DNA of 42,824 bases from an uncultured Campylobacter sp. Its GTDB lineage: Bacteria > Campylobacterota > Campylobacteria > Campylobacterales > Campylobacteraceae. A program made the translations under genes and the position numbers. Below are positions 1 through 7,862 of this stretch, in pieces; positions within the stretch are counted from its first letter, which is position 1, and the number at the start of each line of letters is the position of its first letter. The notes under the pieces were generated by a model. It did not search any database, was not told the origin of the DNA, and saw nothing but the letters and a program-made list of their open reading frames with translations. The stretch is from contig NZ_CALIBF010000007.1 in the NCBI RefSeq assembly GCF_938045465.1, positions 1-42,824 on the forward strand, in the 5' to 3' direction.

Positions 1-1
1 A

Positions 2-117
2 AAATAAAATTTAGCTTTGCGATGGATCGGAAATAAAATTTAACCCTACGACGGATATGAAATAAAATTTAGCCGTGTGGCAGGTAAGAAATAAAATTTA
101 ACTCCGCAGCGGGCGCG
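2..117. repeat. 29-bp tandem repeat, four imperfect copies
   Basis: Four consecutive 29-bp units (2-30, 31-59, 60-88, 89-117) each open with AAATAAAATTTA followed by GC or AC and then about 15 variable, GC-richer bases. The AAATTT core recurs at 7, 36, 65 and 94, exactly 29 bp apart. The array may continue to the left of the window. It is not a CRISPR: the conserved part is short and there are no uniform spacers. Confidence 0.8.
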
Positions 118-493
118 ACTTGTCGCAGATACGGCTCGTCACGTAAATTTTACCTGCATCTGCTAATTTTATTAATTTTACCCACGCTTGCCGCTTTTAT
201 TAAATTTTGCCCGCTGCCGCTTTCGTTAAATTTAGCTCGCGTCCGAGTTTGCATTCGCTCGCAATTATCAAATTTGCTCGCATTTGCCCGAGCTCGCATC
301 GGCTTGCTCTCGTTAAATTTGATCCGTCCGCGCCGCCGATTAGTTTAAAATTCCAAGCCGCAACGATACGCGCTCGCTACATAAATTTTATCTCGCGCCT
401 GCCGTTTGCGTTAAATTTGGCTCGCGCCTGCTTGGATGTCGCCGCTCGTGCGATCAATAAATTTATATCAATACGGGCGCCAAAATTTTAAGC
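118..493. other. Non-coding AAATTT-rich spacer
   Basis: No convincing gene. AAATTT or close variants recur at 145, 202, 228, 270, 315, 383, 413 and 459, now mostly in the context GTTAAATTT followed by GCTCGCG-like bases. An open frame here (207-491) merely reads the repeated word as Val-Lys-Phe and Ile-Lys-Phe and is rejected as a gene. Confidence 0.6.
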
Positions 494-524
494 TATAATG
501 GCGCTAAATTCCACATTAAAGGAG
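494..524 (+). promoter_or_regulatory. Promoter -10 and RBS of the DUF364 gene
   Basis: A perfect TATAAT lies at 494-499 and a strong ribosome binding site AAAGGAG at 518-524, six bases before the ATG at 530. The stretch between them (CGCTAAATTCCACAT) is almost identical to the leader of larA at 26792-26820. Confidence 0.6.
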
Positions 525-529
525 CGAAA

Positions 530-1351
530 ATGAGCGAAATTTTAGATCAAACGCTAGAGTGCGCGAAAGAAATTTTAGGCGCCCAGGCGCTGGATCTTAA
601 GATCGAGCGCGCGGTCGTGGGGCTGTTTTTTAGCGGCGTGAAGCTGCAAGGGGGCGCGTGCGGGCTTAGCTATACGCCGCTAAAGTCCCTATCGGGCGCC
701 GTTTGCTGCCCCTCGCAAGCAAGCGTGATGCCCGATTCGGGCAATATCGCAGGCAAGAGCGTGCGCTATCTTCTGCGCGATCTGGGCTCTGCCGCGCCAC
801 TTAAAAAGACGCTCGCGCTCGCCGCGCTAAATGCGCTCGGCAGGGCGTGTTTCGATAAAATCCGCGCCGATTACGATGTGAAATTCGGCGCCGATCCCTT
901 TGAGCAGCTGCGGATCGGGCGCGGCAGCTTTAGCGTCGTCGTGGGCGCGCTGGTGCCCTACATCAAGACGCTGATGAAAAATGGCGCGGATTTTAAAATT
1001 TTAGAGCTTGACAAAAGCACGCTCAAGCAGGCGGAACTGCCGTTTTACCTGCCTGCAAGCGAGGCCGCAAGCGTCGTGCCGCGCGCAGATAACGTTATAA
1101 TCACGGCTACGACGCTCATCAACGACACGCTCGATGGGCTTTTGCGCCTGAAAAAAAGCGGCGCCAAGCTCGTGCTCGTGGGGCCAACCACGCCGCTACT
1201 GCCGCAGGCGCTGTTTGAGCGCGGCGTGGACTTTGCGGGCGGCACGCTCGTGCGAGATGCGGACGCGGTACTCGATATCATCGCGCAGGCGGGCTCGGGG
1301 TATCACTTTTTGGGTAAATTTGCCGATAAAATTACGATTTGCAAGAGCTAG
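530..1351 (+). CDS. DUF4213/DUF364 putative metal-chelation protein
   Basis: A 273-residue soluble protein. The first ~90 residues resemble the DUF4213 (enolase N-like) domain (GLSYTPL..., then GCCPSQASVMPDSG-like region). Residues ~115-265 form the Rossmann-like DUF364 domain described as a putative heavy-metal chelation domain: a hydrophobic strand (SVVVGALVPYI), then DNVIITATTLINDTLDGLL and GAKLVLVGPTTPLLP. Members often sit near molybdenum, nickel or radical-SAM functions, but no reaction is established. Start is supported by AAAGGAG six bases upstream and a TATAAT at 494. It is followed 60 bp later by the hydrolase gene with its own RBS. Family assignment is from sequence pattern and memory; the function is open. 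Confidence 0.75.
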   Translation: MSEILDQTLECAKEILGAQALDLKIERAVVGLFFSGVKLQGGACGLSYTPLKSLSGAVCCPSQASVMPDSGNIAGKSVRYLLRDLGSAAPLKKTLALAALNALGRACFDKIRADYDVKFGADPFEQLRIGRGSFSVVVGALVPYIKTLMKNGADFKILELDKSTLKQAELPFYLPASEAASVVPRADNVIITATTLINDTLDGLLRLKKSGAKLVLVGPTTPLLPQALFERGVDFAGGTLVRDADAVLDIIAQAGSGYHFLGKFADKITICKS

Positions 1352-1411
1352 GGCGCGGATTGAAATTTTAAAATTCTGTGCGCAAAGGGCTTAAATTTAA
1401 AGGAGAAAAAT

Positions 1412-1984
1412 ATGCAAAAGTGCGTCTATATCGTGCACGGCTACGACACTTCGCCTAAGAAGCACTGGTTTGCTTGGCTTAAAAGCGAGATCGAAAAATC
1501 GGGCGCGAGGGCGGAAATTTTAACGATGCCTACGCCTGCGCATCCGAGGCTTGATGAGTGGCTGAAAACTCTACGCGAAAGCGTAAAATTTGAAGGCGAA
1601 GTTTATCTGGTCGGACACAGCCTCGGATGCCCTACGATCCTAAATTTCTTACAAAGCAGTGCCATGGGCGGCGCAGTAGAGGGCGTCGTGCTGGTCTCGG
1701 GGCTTGCAAAACCGCTTAGCGATCCGCAATTTAAAATTTTAGACGAGTTTATGGATAAAGGCTTTGATTTTGAGCGCATAAAAGCCGCCGCAAAACAGCG
1801 CGCGGTGGTTGCCGCAAAGGATGATTATATCGTGCCGTTTAGCTTTAGCCGCGAGCTAGCGGGGCAGATCGATGCTAAGTTTTACGAGGTGGAGAAGGGC
1901 GGGCATTTTTTGGATAGAGACGGCTTTACGAAGCTCGATCTTGTGTATGAAATTTTAGAAAAAATGATGAAATTAAAAGGCTAG
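1412..1984 (+). CDS. RBBP9/YdeN-family serine hydrolase
   Basis: A 190-residue alpha/beta hydrolase of the small RBBP9/YdeN type. The N-terminal VYIVHGYDTSPKKHWFAWL is the family's HG...W hallmark; the nucleophile elbow is GHSLG with Ser70; an acidic pair Asp137/Asp138 in AAKDDYIVPF and His165 in GGHFLDRDGF complete a plausible catalytic triad. No signal peptide, so cytoplasmic. The length fits the family. The start is preceded by AAAGGAG (from about 1400). Substrate unknown; nothing in the neighbourhood specifies one. It may be co-transcribed with the upstream DUF364 gene, 60 bp away. Confidence 0.85.
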   Translation: MQKCVYIVHGYDTSPKKHWFAWLKSEIEKSGARAEILTMPTPAHPRLDEWLKTLRESVKFEGEVYLVGHSLGCPTILNFLQSSAMGGAVEGVVLVSGLAKPLSDPQFKILDEFMDKGFDFERIKAAAKQRAVVAAKDDYIVPFSFSRELAGQIDAKFYEVEKGGHFLDRDGFTKLDLVYEILEKMMKLKG

Positions 1985-2505
1985 ATTTGGGGTAAACGCG
2001 CCCGCTATATCGGTATTTACTTCTGCATTTGCCGCTCGCGTTTTCTCTCCTGAAGCTTGGATTTGATTTAAAGAGCGGCAAAAATAAGACCTCTTCGTTA
2101 GCTGCAAAGCTCCGAGCTTGCATAGATAAGCCCGCGGTGCAATCGCCGTTTGCGAGGCGAGCTCCGCGCCGTTTTAAAATTTTGTAAACGCCGCAGCGAC
2201 ATAAGCGTGTTCTGCATAAATGTCAAAGCGCGGCGGCTAGCGAGAATTTCATCCGTGGCAAAATTTTGCACTCGACTTGCGCGAGCTAAATCCGTGTTCG
2301 AGCCTGCAACGCGTAGAAGATAAAATTTAGCGCCCGCGACGGAGCTTTTGCGACGACGAAATTTTAAAATTTTAAAGCAAGTAGATGAGCTAAATTTTAA
2401 ATCTCGCCCAGCTTGCGCAGGTTAAATTCCGTGCCCAAGCCCGTGCCGCGCGAGAGATAAAATTTAGCGGGCGCGAAAGGCGCATAGGCCTAGCTTTTCT
2501 TTTTG
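1985..2505. other. Gene-free spacer
   Basis: About 520 bp between convergent genes. I see only scattered AAATTT/AAAATTTT words with GC-rich fillers. Short open frames here have no start signals or family-like sequence. No clear terminator for either flanking gene. Confidence 0.5.
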
Positions 2506-2880
2506 TTAAACGTATGAAATCACAAAAACGATCAGACAAACAGGCGCGAACGCAAATGCAAACACCGCGCTCCAGCCGGCGGCATGCTCGCCCCAAAAAT
2601 ATCCCGCCGCGAGGCATGCCAAAAACCCACCGTAAAAAGCACCGAGCGATAAATTTTCTACCGCAAAAAGCAGTAAACTAAGATTTGGATTTTTTACAAA
2701 CAGTTTGCTGTGCTTAAAATTTTTATACCTTTTGAGCAGATACCAAAGCGGCGCGCAAGCCAAAATCGCAAATGTCGCCGCAAAAACGGCGATCCTTAGC
2801 GCACCCTCAAAAGGCAAAACCGCCAAAATCAAAGCTGCCGCCCACCAATCAAGCAAGAAAACTATCGGAACCGCCAGCAA
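2506..2880 (-). CDS. Small multi-pass membrane protein, start uncertain
   Basis: Read from a TTG at 2880 this gives 124 residues with four hydrophobic segments (IVFLLDWWAAALILAVL; IAVFAATFAILACAPLWYLL; LSLGAFYGGFLACLAAGYF; AGWSAVFAFAFAPVCLIVFVI). The same frame stays open and coding-like back to the stop codon of the upstream gene at 2971-2973, adding a charged segment containing KNFKGLKTDD and AEQRYKFHGAARY, but it contains no ATG, GTG or TTG. The true protein probably begins near 2970, so the start codon is either lost or non-standard. A truncated copy of this N-terminal segment occurs at 4738-4806. I do not recognise the family. It directly follows the 253-residue membrane-anchored paralog and is likely co-transcribed. 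Confidence 0.5.
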   Translation of the reverse strand: MLAVPIVFLLDWWAAALILAVLPFEGALRIAVFAATFAILACAPLWYLLKRYKNFKHSKLFVKNPNLSLLLFAVENLSLGAFYGGFLACLAAGYFWGEHAAGWSAVFAFAFAPVCLIVFVISYV

Positions 2881-2970
2881 ATATCTCGCCGCTCCGTGAA
2901 ATTTATACCTTTGTTCCGCGTCATCGGTCTTAAGTCCCTTAAAATTTTTAACGAAATTTATATAAAACTT

Positions 2971-3732
2971 TTAGCGCATCTCTATATCTCTACCGCCCAA
3001 ATAGTATTTTTCTAGCGGATAATTTAAATTCCCGCAGTTATCAAATTTAAAACCTTTTCCAATACCGACTACGGCATTTTTTCTCTCTTTATAGTATTCT
3101 CTAGTAATGTCAAAATTCGTTATCAAGTCATAAATATACTCGGAATGGTTAAATTGCATATAATTACCGTTAAATATAGCAAATTTATCAAGAAACAAAG
3201 TACCTGTGACTTCTTTATCGTCGCCGTTAACCATAACTATCGGTCTGTCAAATCCAACGCTCGTATCTTTCAAATTTATTTTTAGATATTTCTTTGGATC
3301 GGTTTTTTTAGCCTTTAGCTCTTTCATCAGTATCTCCTCAGTCGTTTTTCCCTCTTGGTAATATTTTTCTAATACATCAAAACAATTTGATAAGTTTATA
3401 TTTTCTAGTTCATAGTATGCAACCTCATATCTACTGGACCAAAGACTACCGAAGGTTTTCAACCTATAATTATCAATCATCCAATATAGCTTTACATCAT
3501 AGTCCAAATATGCCCCTGCTACTCTTTTATACAGCTCTTCCTTCGGCAAAATTCTATTTTCTTTGAGGCAGTATCCTTGCTTGTATTTGTCGTAGTCGGA
3601 AAGGGAAACTATCACAAAGCCTCGTGAAGTGGAATAATCGGGAATTATTCGAATAAATATGGCGCAGAGTATTATTATAAGAAGTAGCGTGCCCGCTAGG
3701 ACTTTAAATTTAATAGACCTGTAGAATTTCAT
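2971..3732 (-). CDS. Membrane-anchored hypothetical protein, paralog B
   Basis: 253 residues: a short basic N-terminus, one transmembrane segment (~10-28, LAGTLLLIIILCAIFIRII), then an exported or periplasmic domain of ~220 residues. It is a divergent paralog of the protein at 3928-4728: both share PDYS after the membrane segment, a GYCLKENR motif near residue 55, a phrase like GFDRPIV / GFKKPII mid-protein, and FDNCGN / YDNCGN near the C-terminus. One Cys in each shared motif could form a disulfide. Its ATG overlaps the stop of the 49-residue ORF (ATGA), implying translational coupling. Base composition is clearly lower in GC than the flanking genes. No family recognised. Being one of two divergent copies next to tiny ORFs would suit an immunity-protein role, but that is conjecture. 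Confidence 0.7.
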   Translation of the reverse strand: MKFYRSIKFKVLAGTLLLIIILCAIFIRIIPDYSTSRGFVIVSLSDYDKYKQGYCLKENRILPKEELYKRVAGAYLDYDVKLYWMIDNYRLKTFGSLWSSRYEVAYYELENINLSNCFDVLEKYYQEGKTTEEILMKELKAKKTDPKKYLKINLKDTSVGFDRPIVMVNGDDKEVTGTLFLDKFAIFNGNYMQFNHSEYIYDLITNFDITREYYKERKNAVVGIGKGFKFDNCGNLNYPLEKYYLGGRDIEMR

Positions 3733-3878
3733 ATCAGTCCTTTTCTATCCATCCATTCGTTAGAGGCTAATTCTTTCGGGTCTGGAGGAGTTTGTTTGCC
3801 CCACAAATAATAACTCAATATATCGGCGCCGTAATTGCCCTCTAATTCTAATCTCAAATCAGTTTCTTTTTTGCCCAT
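3729..3878 (-). CDS. 49-residue ORF coupled to paralog B
   Basis: A short frame starting MGKKETDLRLELEG and ending EWMDRKGLI, 49 residues. AAGGA lies 6-7 bases before the ATG at 3878, and its TGA overlaps the ATG of the next gene in the arrangement ATGA, so translation of the two is probably coupled. The protein is hydrophilic and acidic-basic mixed, contains a YGADILSYYLWGKQTPPDP core, and has no signal peptide. It could be a genuine small protein or the surviving C-terminal end of a larger, decayed gene. No homolog recognised. Confidence 0.55.
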   Translation of the reverse strand: MGKKETDLRLELEGNYGADILSYYLWGKQTPPDPKELASNEWMDRKGLI

Positions 3879-3927
3879 CTCTTATCCTTTTTCGGTTACA
3901 TTCGTTAAGATAAAATTTCAACCAATC

Positions 3928-4728
3928 TTATCCGCCGTGAATCCACATATCCAGCTCCTGTTCCGCCGGGGCTTTGATATCAAAATTTATATTTCCGCAA
4001 TTATCGTATGAGAATTTACGTCGCAGATTTTTCATATGGGTATAAGCCAAGACTTTGTTAAAGTTTTCTAAACTCTCATATCCGCTTTTTATTGCCATTA
4101 AATTTTTAATAACATTATATTCAATGTAAAAACTTATATCATCGACATCAACATAATTCACAAAAAATTGATTTTCTTTAATTAAAAATGATTTTTCTAA
4201 AAACATTTTTCCGTTATGAAATGGATTTTTCTCTTCGGATAAGATGATAGGCTTTTTAAAGCCTAAAATTTCATCCTTATACACAAAGTATTTGGATAGA
4301 TCGGAGATATCTATTTGCGTCTTGTCTTTTATCTCATAATCAAAACTCTTTCTGTCGGTATTTTCAACCAAAAAATCAAACCAGTTTTCTTCATTGAAAT
4401 CGCCGATTAGATAGAGCTTGGAGATGCTCGCCGTATAAAAACTATGGCCGAAATTTTTTATATCGTGCTCATCGATAATGGTATTTCGCAGAACCTCATA
4501 GTCGTAATATCTTTTAAAATAATTTATAGCAGCATTTTGAAGTAGCTCTTCGTTGCTTAAAGCTCTATTCTCTTTTAGGCAGTATCCCTTTTGATATTTG
4601 TAATAGCTAAAAATAGTAACTACGCAGGAGCCTTGCGAAGCGGAGTAATCCGGCACGATGCGGATAAGCAGGGCGCAGAAAAGTAGTGCCGCGGCTAGGA
4701 TTTTAAATTTAAGTTTGCGAAATTTCAT
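3928..4728 (-). CDS. Membrane-anchored hypothetical protein, paralog A
   Basis: 266 residues with one N-terminal membrane segment (~10-25, ILAAALLFCALLIRIV) followed by an exported domain. It shares with the 253-residue paralog the motifs PDYS, KGYCLKENR, a GFKKPI segment and YDNCGN, but is otherwise strongly diverged (much of the middle differs in length and content). The ATG at 4728 has AAAGGA upstream. AT-rich codon use (many AAA, TTT, ATA) contrasts with the GC-rich genes around it, as expected for horizontally acquired or rapidly evolving genes. Function unknown. Confidence 0.7.
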   Translation of the reverse strand: MKFRKLKFKILAAALLFCALLIRIVPDYSASQGSCVVTIFSYYKYQKGYCLKENRALSNEELLQNAAINYFKRYYDYEVLRNTIIDEHDIKNFGHSFYTASISKLYLIGDFNEENWFDFLVENTDRKSFDYEIKDKTQIDISDLSKYFVYKDEILGFKKPIILSEEKNPFHNGKMFLEKSFLIKENQFFVNYVDVDDISFYIEYNVIKNLMAIKSGYESLENFNKVLAYTHMKNLRRKFSYDNCGNINFDIKAPAEQELDMWIHGG

Positions 4729-4737
4729 TACGATCCT

Positions 4738-4806
4738 TTAGGCGCCGCCCGCAAGGCTAGCACACCTCGCCGCTGCGTTAAATTTATACCTTCGCTCCGC
4801 GTTCAT
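4738..4806 (-). pseudogene. Truncated duplicate of the small membrane protein N-terminus
   Basis: A 22-codon frame beginning MNAERRYKFNAAARC matches the segment DDAEQRYKFHGAARY encoded at about 2880-2925, and the similarity is visible at the DNA level over roughly 45 bases (AGGTATAAATTT core with flanks). It stops nine bases before the ATG of paralog A. Best explained as a leftover of a tandem duplication of the paralog plus membrane-protein unit. The spacer from 4807 to 5092 beyond it holds only AAATTT-type words. Confidence 0.5.
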
Positions 4807-5092
4807 TACTCTGACCTTTCTAAATTTGAGATAAATTTTAGCGACACTCAAAGTTTTCTGCCTAGAGCCAAAACCTCTTTGCATCGCTAAATTTCATATC
4901 CCGCGCTAGCCAATTTTAAATCGCCGAAACATTTAAATTTTTAGTTCTCGCGGCGCTCAAATTTTACTCGGCGCGGCGCGTAAAATTCAGCGACGTGGCG
5001 CCAAAAATTTCAGATAAGCTCTAAAGCCGCGCCTTGGTTTTATGCCCGCAAAATTTAACCGCACCACAAAAAGCTACTTCGCTGCGCAAAAT

Positions 5093-6553
5093 TTAACCGC
5101 GCCGCGCCAAAGCTCTTTGCTTCTTCGGCTTGCTTAGCTCGTAGCCGAAGCGGATCTTTTTGCTCTCGCCCGGCTTTAGCTCAAAGTCCCAGCTAAGTAG
5201 TCCATCCTTGCCGAGGCTGCTCTGCTCGGGCGAGTTTTTTAGCGCGACCTTTACGTCCTCATGCGTCGAAACGGGCGCTCGCTCTTGCAAAACCACGTTC
5301 CACGCGCGCTTGGAGCTATTTTTGATCTCGTAATCCCAAGCCATGGAATTTTTGCTTTCGCCGCCGAAAAATGAGTTTTTTGTGAAGTTGTTTGCCTGCT
5401 CTTTTTTGACTTCGATCAGGCTATTTTTACCCAGATACGCTGTAGCCTCGGAGTTTGCGGCAAAGCCTAGATGCACGAGTCCGATCTGCACGCCGTCGAG
5501 CTTTATTAGCGTTTCGCTCTCCTCTATGTTTCTTACGGGGCTAAATTTAGCTCGCACGTAGGCCGCCTCGCTGCCGTAGCCGTCGATGAGCAGATCAAAT
5601 TTCGCATCTAGGCTCTGTTTATCGAAGCTAAACTCGCCCGTCTCGCCCGCTTTTAGGCTTACGCCGCTGATTTTCCACACCTTTGAGAGCGAGCTTTCGA
5701 TATTCGAGCCCGTCCTTTGATATGACGATCTAGCCTCCGCCGCAGGCGCCCTCTGCATATCCGCCACCTCTAGCATCACATCCTTTTTATAAGCCGCCGC
5801 GGGCGCCGGCTTTGCAGGCTCGCCCTCGTACCACGGATAAAACGGCTGCGGCGCGGTCTGCGAGGAGTATTCGTAAGGATACAGCGCGATCGTCAAATTC
5901 GCTAGCTCGGCATTTAGCGGATTTTGCACCGAGAGTTTTTGCGCGACCTCTATTTTACCGCTAGTAAGATCTGCGGAGAGCTCGTTGTGCGTGTAGGCGC
6001 TAACATCAACGGGGTAGCTTATTTTTACAAAACTCGGATCGCAGCCAAAGTTCGCGTTTAAGCGGCGCTCGTTTTTGATCCGGTATTTTGAAATTTTCTC
6101 TTTGAGCTTTCCGATTTGCTCGTCCGTCTTTGAAATTTCGCCCGCTACGAGCAGGACTTCGTCGTAAATTTTCTGCGAATCCGTCTTTAGGCTCGCCAAA
6201 CTTCTATCTTTTAAGCTCGCAAAATCGCTTAAAAAGCGCTGCTGCGCCTTAAGCGCGACCAGGCGGTCGTTTAGCTCGCGCAGGCTCTTTTCGTCCGCCT
6301 CTTTTTTGGCGAATTCCGCGTTTTTCACGGGCTCGCTCTCCTCCAAAGACAATTCGCGCACTTCGCAAGAGCCCACAATCTCGATGCTGCGGATATCCAA
6401 GTACTCCGGTACGTTCACGCTGAAGTTTGATTTTTGCGCGCCGAAGTTTTGGTATAAGAAAGCGGAGTTCGCGTAGATCTCAAGGCTATTTTCCTGTGCG
6501 CTTAAATTTACGGCAAGCGCCGCAACTGCGCTTAAAAGAACTATTTTTTTCAT
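5093..6553 (-). CDS. DUF4139 / mucoidy-inhibitor A-like secreted protein
   Basis: 486 residues with a Sec signal peptide (MKKIVLLSAVAALAVNLSAQ). Residues ~25-85 correspond to a DUF4140-like N-terminal domain (SVNVPEYLDIRSIEIVG); ~85-165 are strongly helical and probably coiled coil (repeated Lys/Glu/Leu, KAQQRFLSDFASLKDRSLASL); the C-terminal half fits the beta-rich DUF4139 domain, with NPLNAELANLTIALYPYEY, GETGEFSFDK and a final LSWDFELKPGESKKIRFGYEL typical of the end of the family. Function in bacteria is undefined; MuiA-type proteins are named after an effect on mucoidy. The gene stands alone, ~170 bp downstream of a hairpin repeat block. The last codons overlap the second copy of a 15-bp direct repeat (GCAAAATTTAACCGC at 5048 and 5086). 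Confidence 0.75.
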   Translation of the reverse strand: MKKIVLLSAVAALAVNLSAQENSLEIYANSAFLYQNFGAQKSNFSVNVPEYLDIRSIEIVGSCEVRELSLEESEPVKNAEFAKKEADEKSLRELNDRLVALKAQQRFLSDFASLKDRSLASLKTDSQKIYDEVLLVAGEISKTDEQIGKLKEKISKYRIKNERRLNANFGCDPSFVKISYPVDVSAYTHNELSADLTSGKIEVAQKLSVQNPLNAELANLTIALYPYEYSSQTAPQPFYPWYEGEPAKPAPAAAYKKDVMLEVADMQRAPAAEARSSYQRTGSNIESSLSKVWKISGVSLKAGETGEFSFDKQSLDAKFDLLIDGYGSEAAYVRAKFSPVRNIEESETLIKLDGVQIGLVHLGFAANSEATAYLGKNSLIEVKKEQANNFTKNSFFGGESKNSMAWDYEIKNSSKRAWNVVLQERAPVSTHEDVKVALKNSPEQSSLGKDGLLSWDFELKPGESKKIRFGYELSKPKKQRALARRG

Positions 6554-6720
6554 TTTTGCTCCTTAAAAATTTTACGTAATTGTAACGATAAATTTTGATT
6601 TTTATGCTTAAAATTTAGAACGAATTTTAAAATTCCGCCTCCGCCGCCCGCTTTGAAATTTTAAAATTTAGCCGCCGTAAAATCCCCCGCCGCTAGCGCT
6701 ATATAAACTTTGTTGCTCGC

Positions 6721-7086
6721 GAAGTAAAACTGATAAAAATGCAGGCGCTAGCCTGCCGTAACTTTAGCGGGGTGTGGGGCAGAGCCCCGCTCGCAGGCTC
6801 GGATCTTGTTCGAACCGAGAAGTAAAACCGATAAATTTTAAAATTTTACGTAGTAAAATTTCTGAAACTTTAGGCGAGCGAAGCAATGCGAAGGAAGCGC
6901 GGGGCGCTTTCTAGCCTTCGCGAGAAACAGCGAAGCTCTCCGTCGCAGCGGTGGCTTGGCTGTCGCAAGAAGTAAAACAATAAATTTTAAAATTTTGCGC
7001 AGCAAAATTTCTGAAACTTTAGGTGGGTCGAGGGAGCGAAGCTCCTCGTCGCAAGGACGAGCTTTGCTCGTCCGCGAAGTAAAGAC
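6721..7086. repeat. Three tandem hairpin-bearing units (98-150 bp)
   Basis: GAAGTAAAAC recurs at 6721, 6819 and 6969, and as GAAGTAAAGAC at 7076, dividing the region into three units. Each unit then has an A/T-rich stretch, a perfect hairpin, a shared phrase CTGAAACTTTAG or GTAACTTTAG, and further GC-rich hairpins. Stems: GCAGGC/GCCTGC (6741-6756), AAATTTTAC/GTAAAATTT (~6841-6861), AAATTTTGC/GCAAAATTT (~6989-7009); later stems GGGGC/GCCCC (6776-6788), GGAGC/GCTCC (7033-7045) and GGACGAGC/GCTCGTCC (7055-7073). The stem sequences differ between units but pairing is kept. It lies between the 3' end of the ABC ATPase gene and the 5' end of the DUF4139 gene. Confidence 0.65.
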
Positions 7087-7862
7087 TAGAATGGATACGT
7101 TAAACAGCAGACCCTGCCGACCTTTTCGTTGTAGCTGACGTCGAGCTTCAGATCGTATAGTTTGCTTAAAATTTCGCTCTTTATGATCTGCTCGGCCTTG
7201 CCGTATGCGACCTCGCCGCCGCCTTTTACGAGCGCGACGTAACCGCCCAAAAGCAGCGCGAAGTCCGGATTGTGCGTGGCTAAAACGACGGTGTAGCCGT
7301 TTTTGAGAAGCTCTTTTGTGGCGCGGAGGAATTTGTATTGGTTGGCAAAGTCTAACGCCGAGGTCGGCTCGTCGAAGATCACGATCTTGGGCTCGCTGCA
7401 AAGGGCGCGCGCGATAGACGCCATCTGCCTCTGGCCGCCGCTTAGGCGCGTGATGATCTTGTCTTTTAGGTGCCAAATTTCAAGCATTTTCATGTAGCGC
7501 TGCGCGAGTTTGTAGTCGCTTTCGCTCGGCTGCGAAAAGATCCCTATATGCGCCGTGCGCCCCATCAGGACGTATTCAAAGACGCTGTAGTCGTACTCGC
7601 AGACCTCGCTTTGCGAGACGTAGCCGATGATCTCGGCGCGCCCTTTGGCGCTAAGGCTCGCCATATCCTTGCCGTCAATTGAAATTTTACCGCGCAGAGG
7701 CTCAAGCGTGCCGCTGATTAAATTTAAAAGCGTCGATTTGCCCGCGCCGTTTTGCCCCAAAATCGTCAGCATCGCGCCCGCTTCGAGGTGTAAATTTACG
7801 TCGTGTAGCGTCAGAGGGGCGGATTTTACGTAGCCGAAGTCTAAGCTCTCAACTCTAACCAT
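7086..7862 (-). CDS. ABC transporter ATPase, FecE/BtuD/FepC type
   Basis: 258 residues. Walker A GQNGAGKST at 36-44, signature LSGGQRQ at 140-146, Walker B VIFDEPTSALD at 161-171, and the switch His in VVLATHNPDFALLL. The strongest similarity is to ATPases of type II importers for iron-siderophore, heme, cobalamin or other metal chelates. The start overlaps the end of the permease gene by 8 bp, so the two are one operon. No substrate-binding protein is encoded next to it in the window, so the substrate cannot be read from context; an adjacent nickel enzyme gene (cooS) makes a metal or metallophore plausible. Confidence 0.9.
   Translation of the reverse strand: MVRVESLDFGYVKSAPLTLHDVNLHLEAGAMLTILGQNGAGKSTLLNLISGTLEPLRGKISIDGKDMASLSAKGRAEIIGYVSQSEVCEYDYSVFEYVLMGRTAHIGIFSQPSESDYKLAQRYMKMLEIWHLKDKIITRLSGGQRQMASIARALCSEPKIVIFDEPTSALDFANQYKFLRATKELLKNGYTVVLATHNPDFALLLGGYVALVKGGGEVAYGKAEQIIKSEILSKLYDLKLDVSYNEKVGRVCCLTYPF

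Noticed and set aside
2..117. 29-bp spaced repeats resembling a CRISPR
   Set aside because: The units are contiguous tandem copies with a 13-base conserved part and no equal-length unique spacers; no cas genes.
207..491. 94-residue open frame with repeated Val-Lys-Phe
   Set aside because: It reads through the AAATTT-word array; no RBS, no family-like sequence, and the repeats explain its composition.
6800..6822. GTTCGAA, like a tRNA T-loop
   Set aside because: No acceptor, D or anticodon arms can be built around it; it is a local palindrome within a repeat unit.
6838..7476. 212-residue minus-strand frame, Arg-rich
   Set aside because: Shadow of the ABC ATPase gene in another frame running into the hairpin repeats; composition is that of an off-frame GC-rich read.
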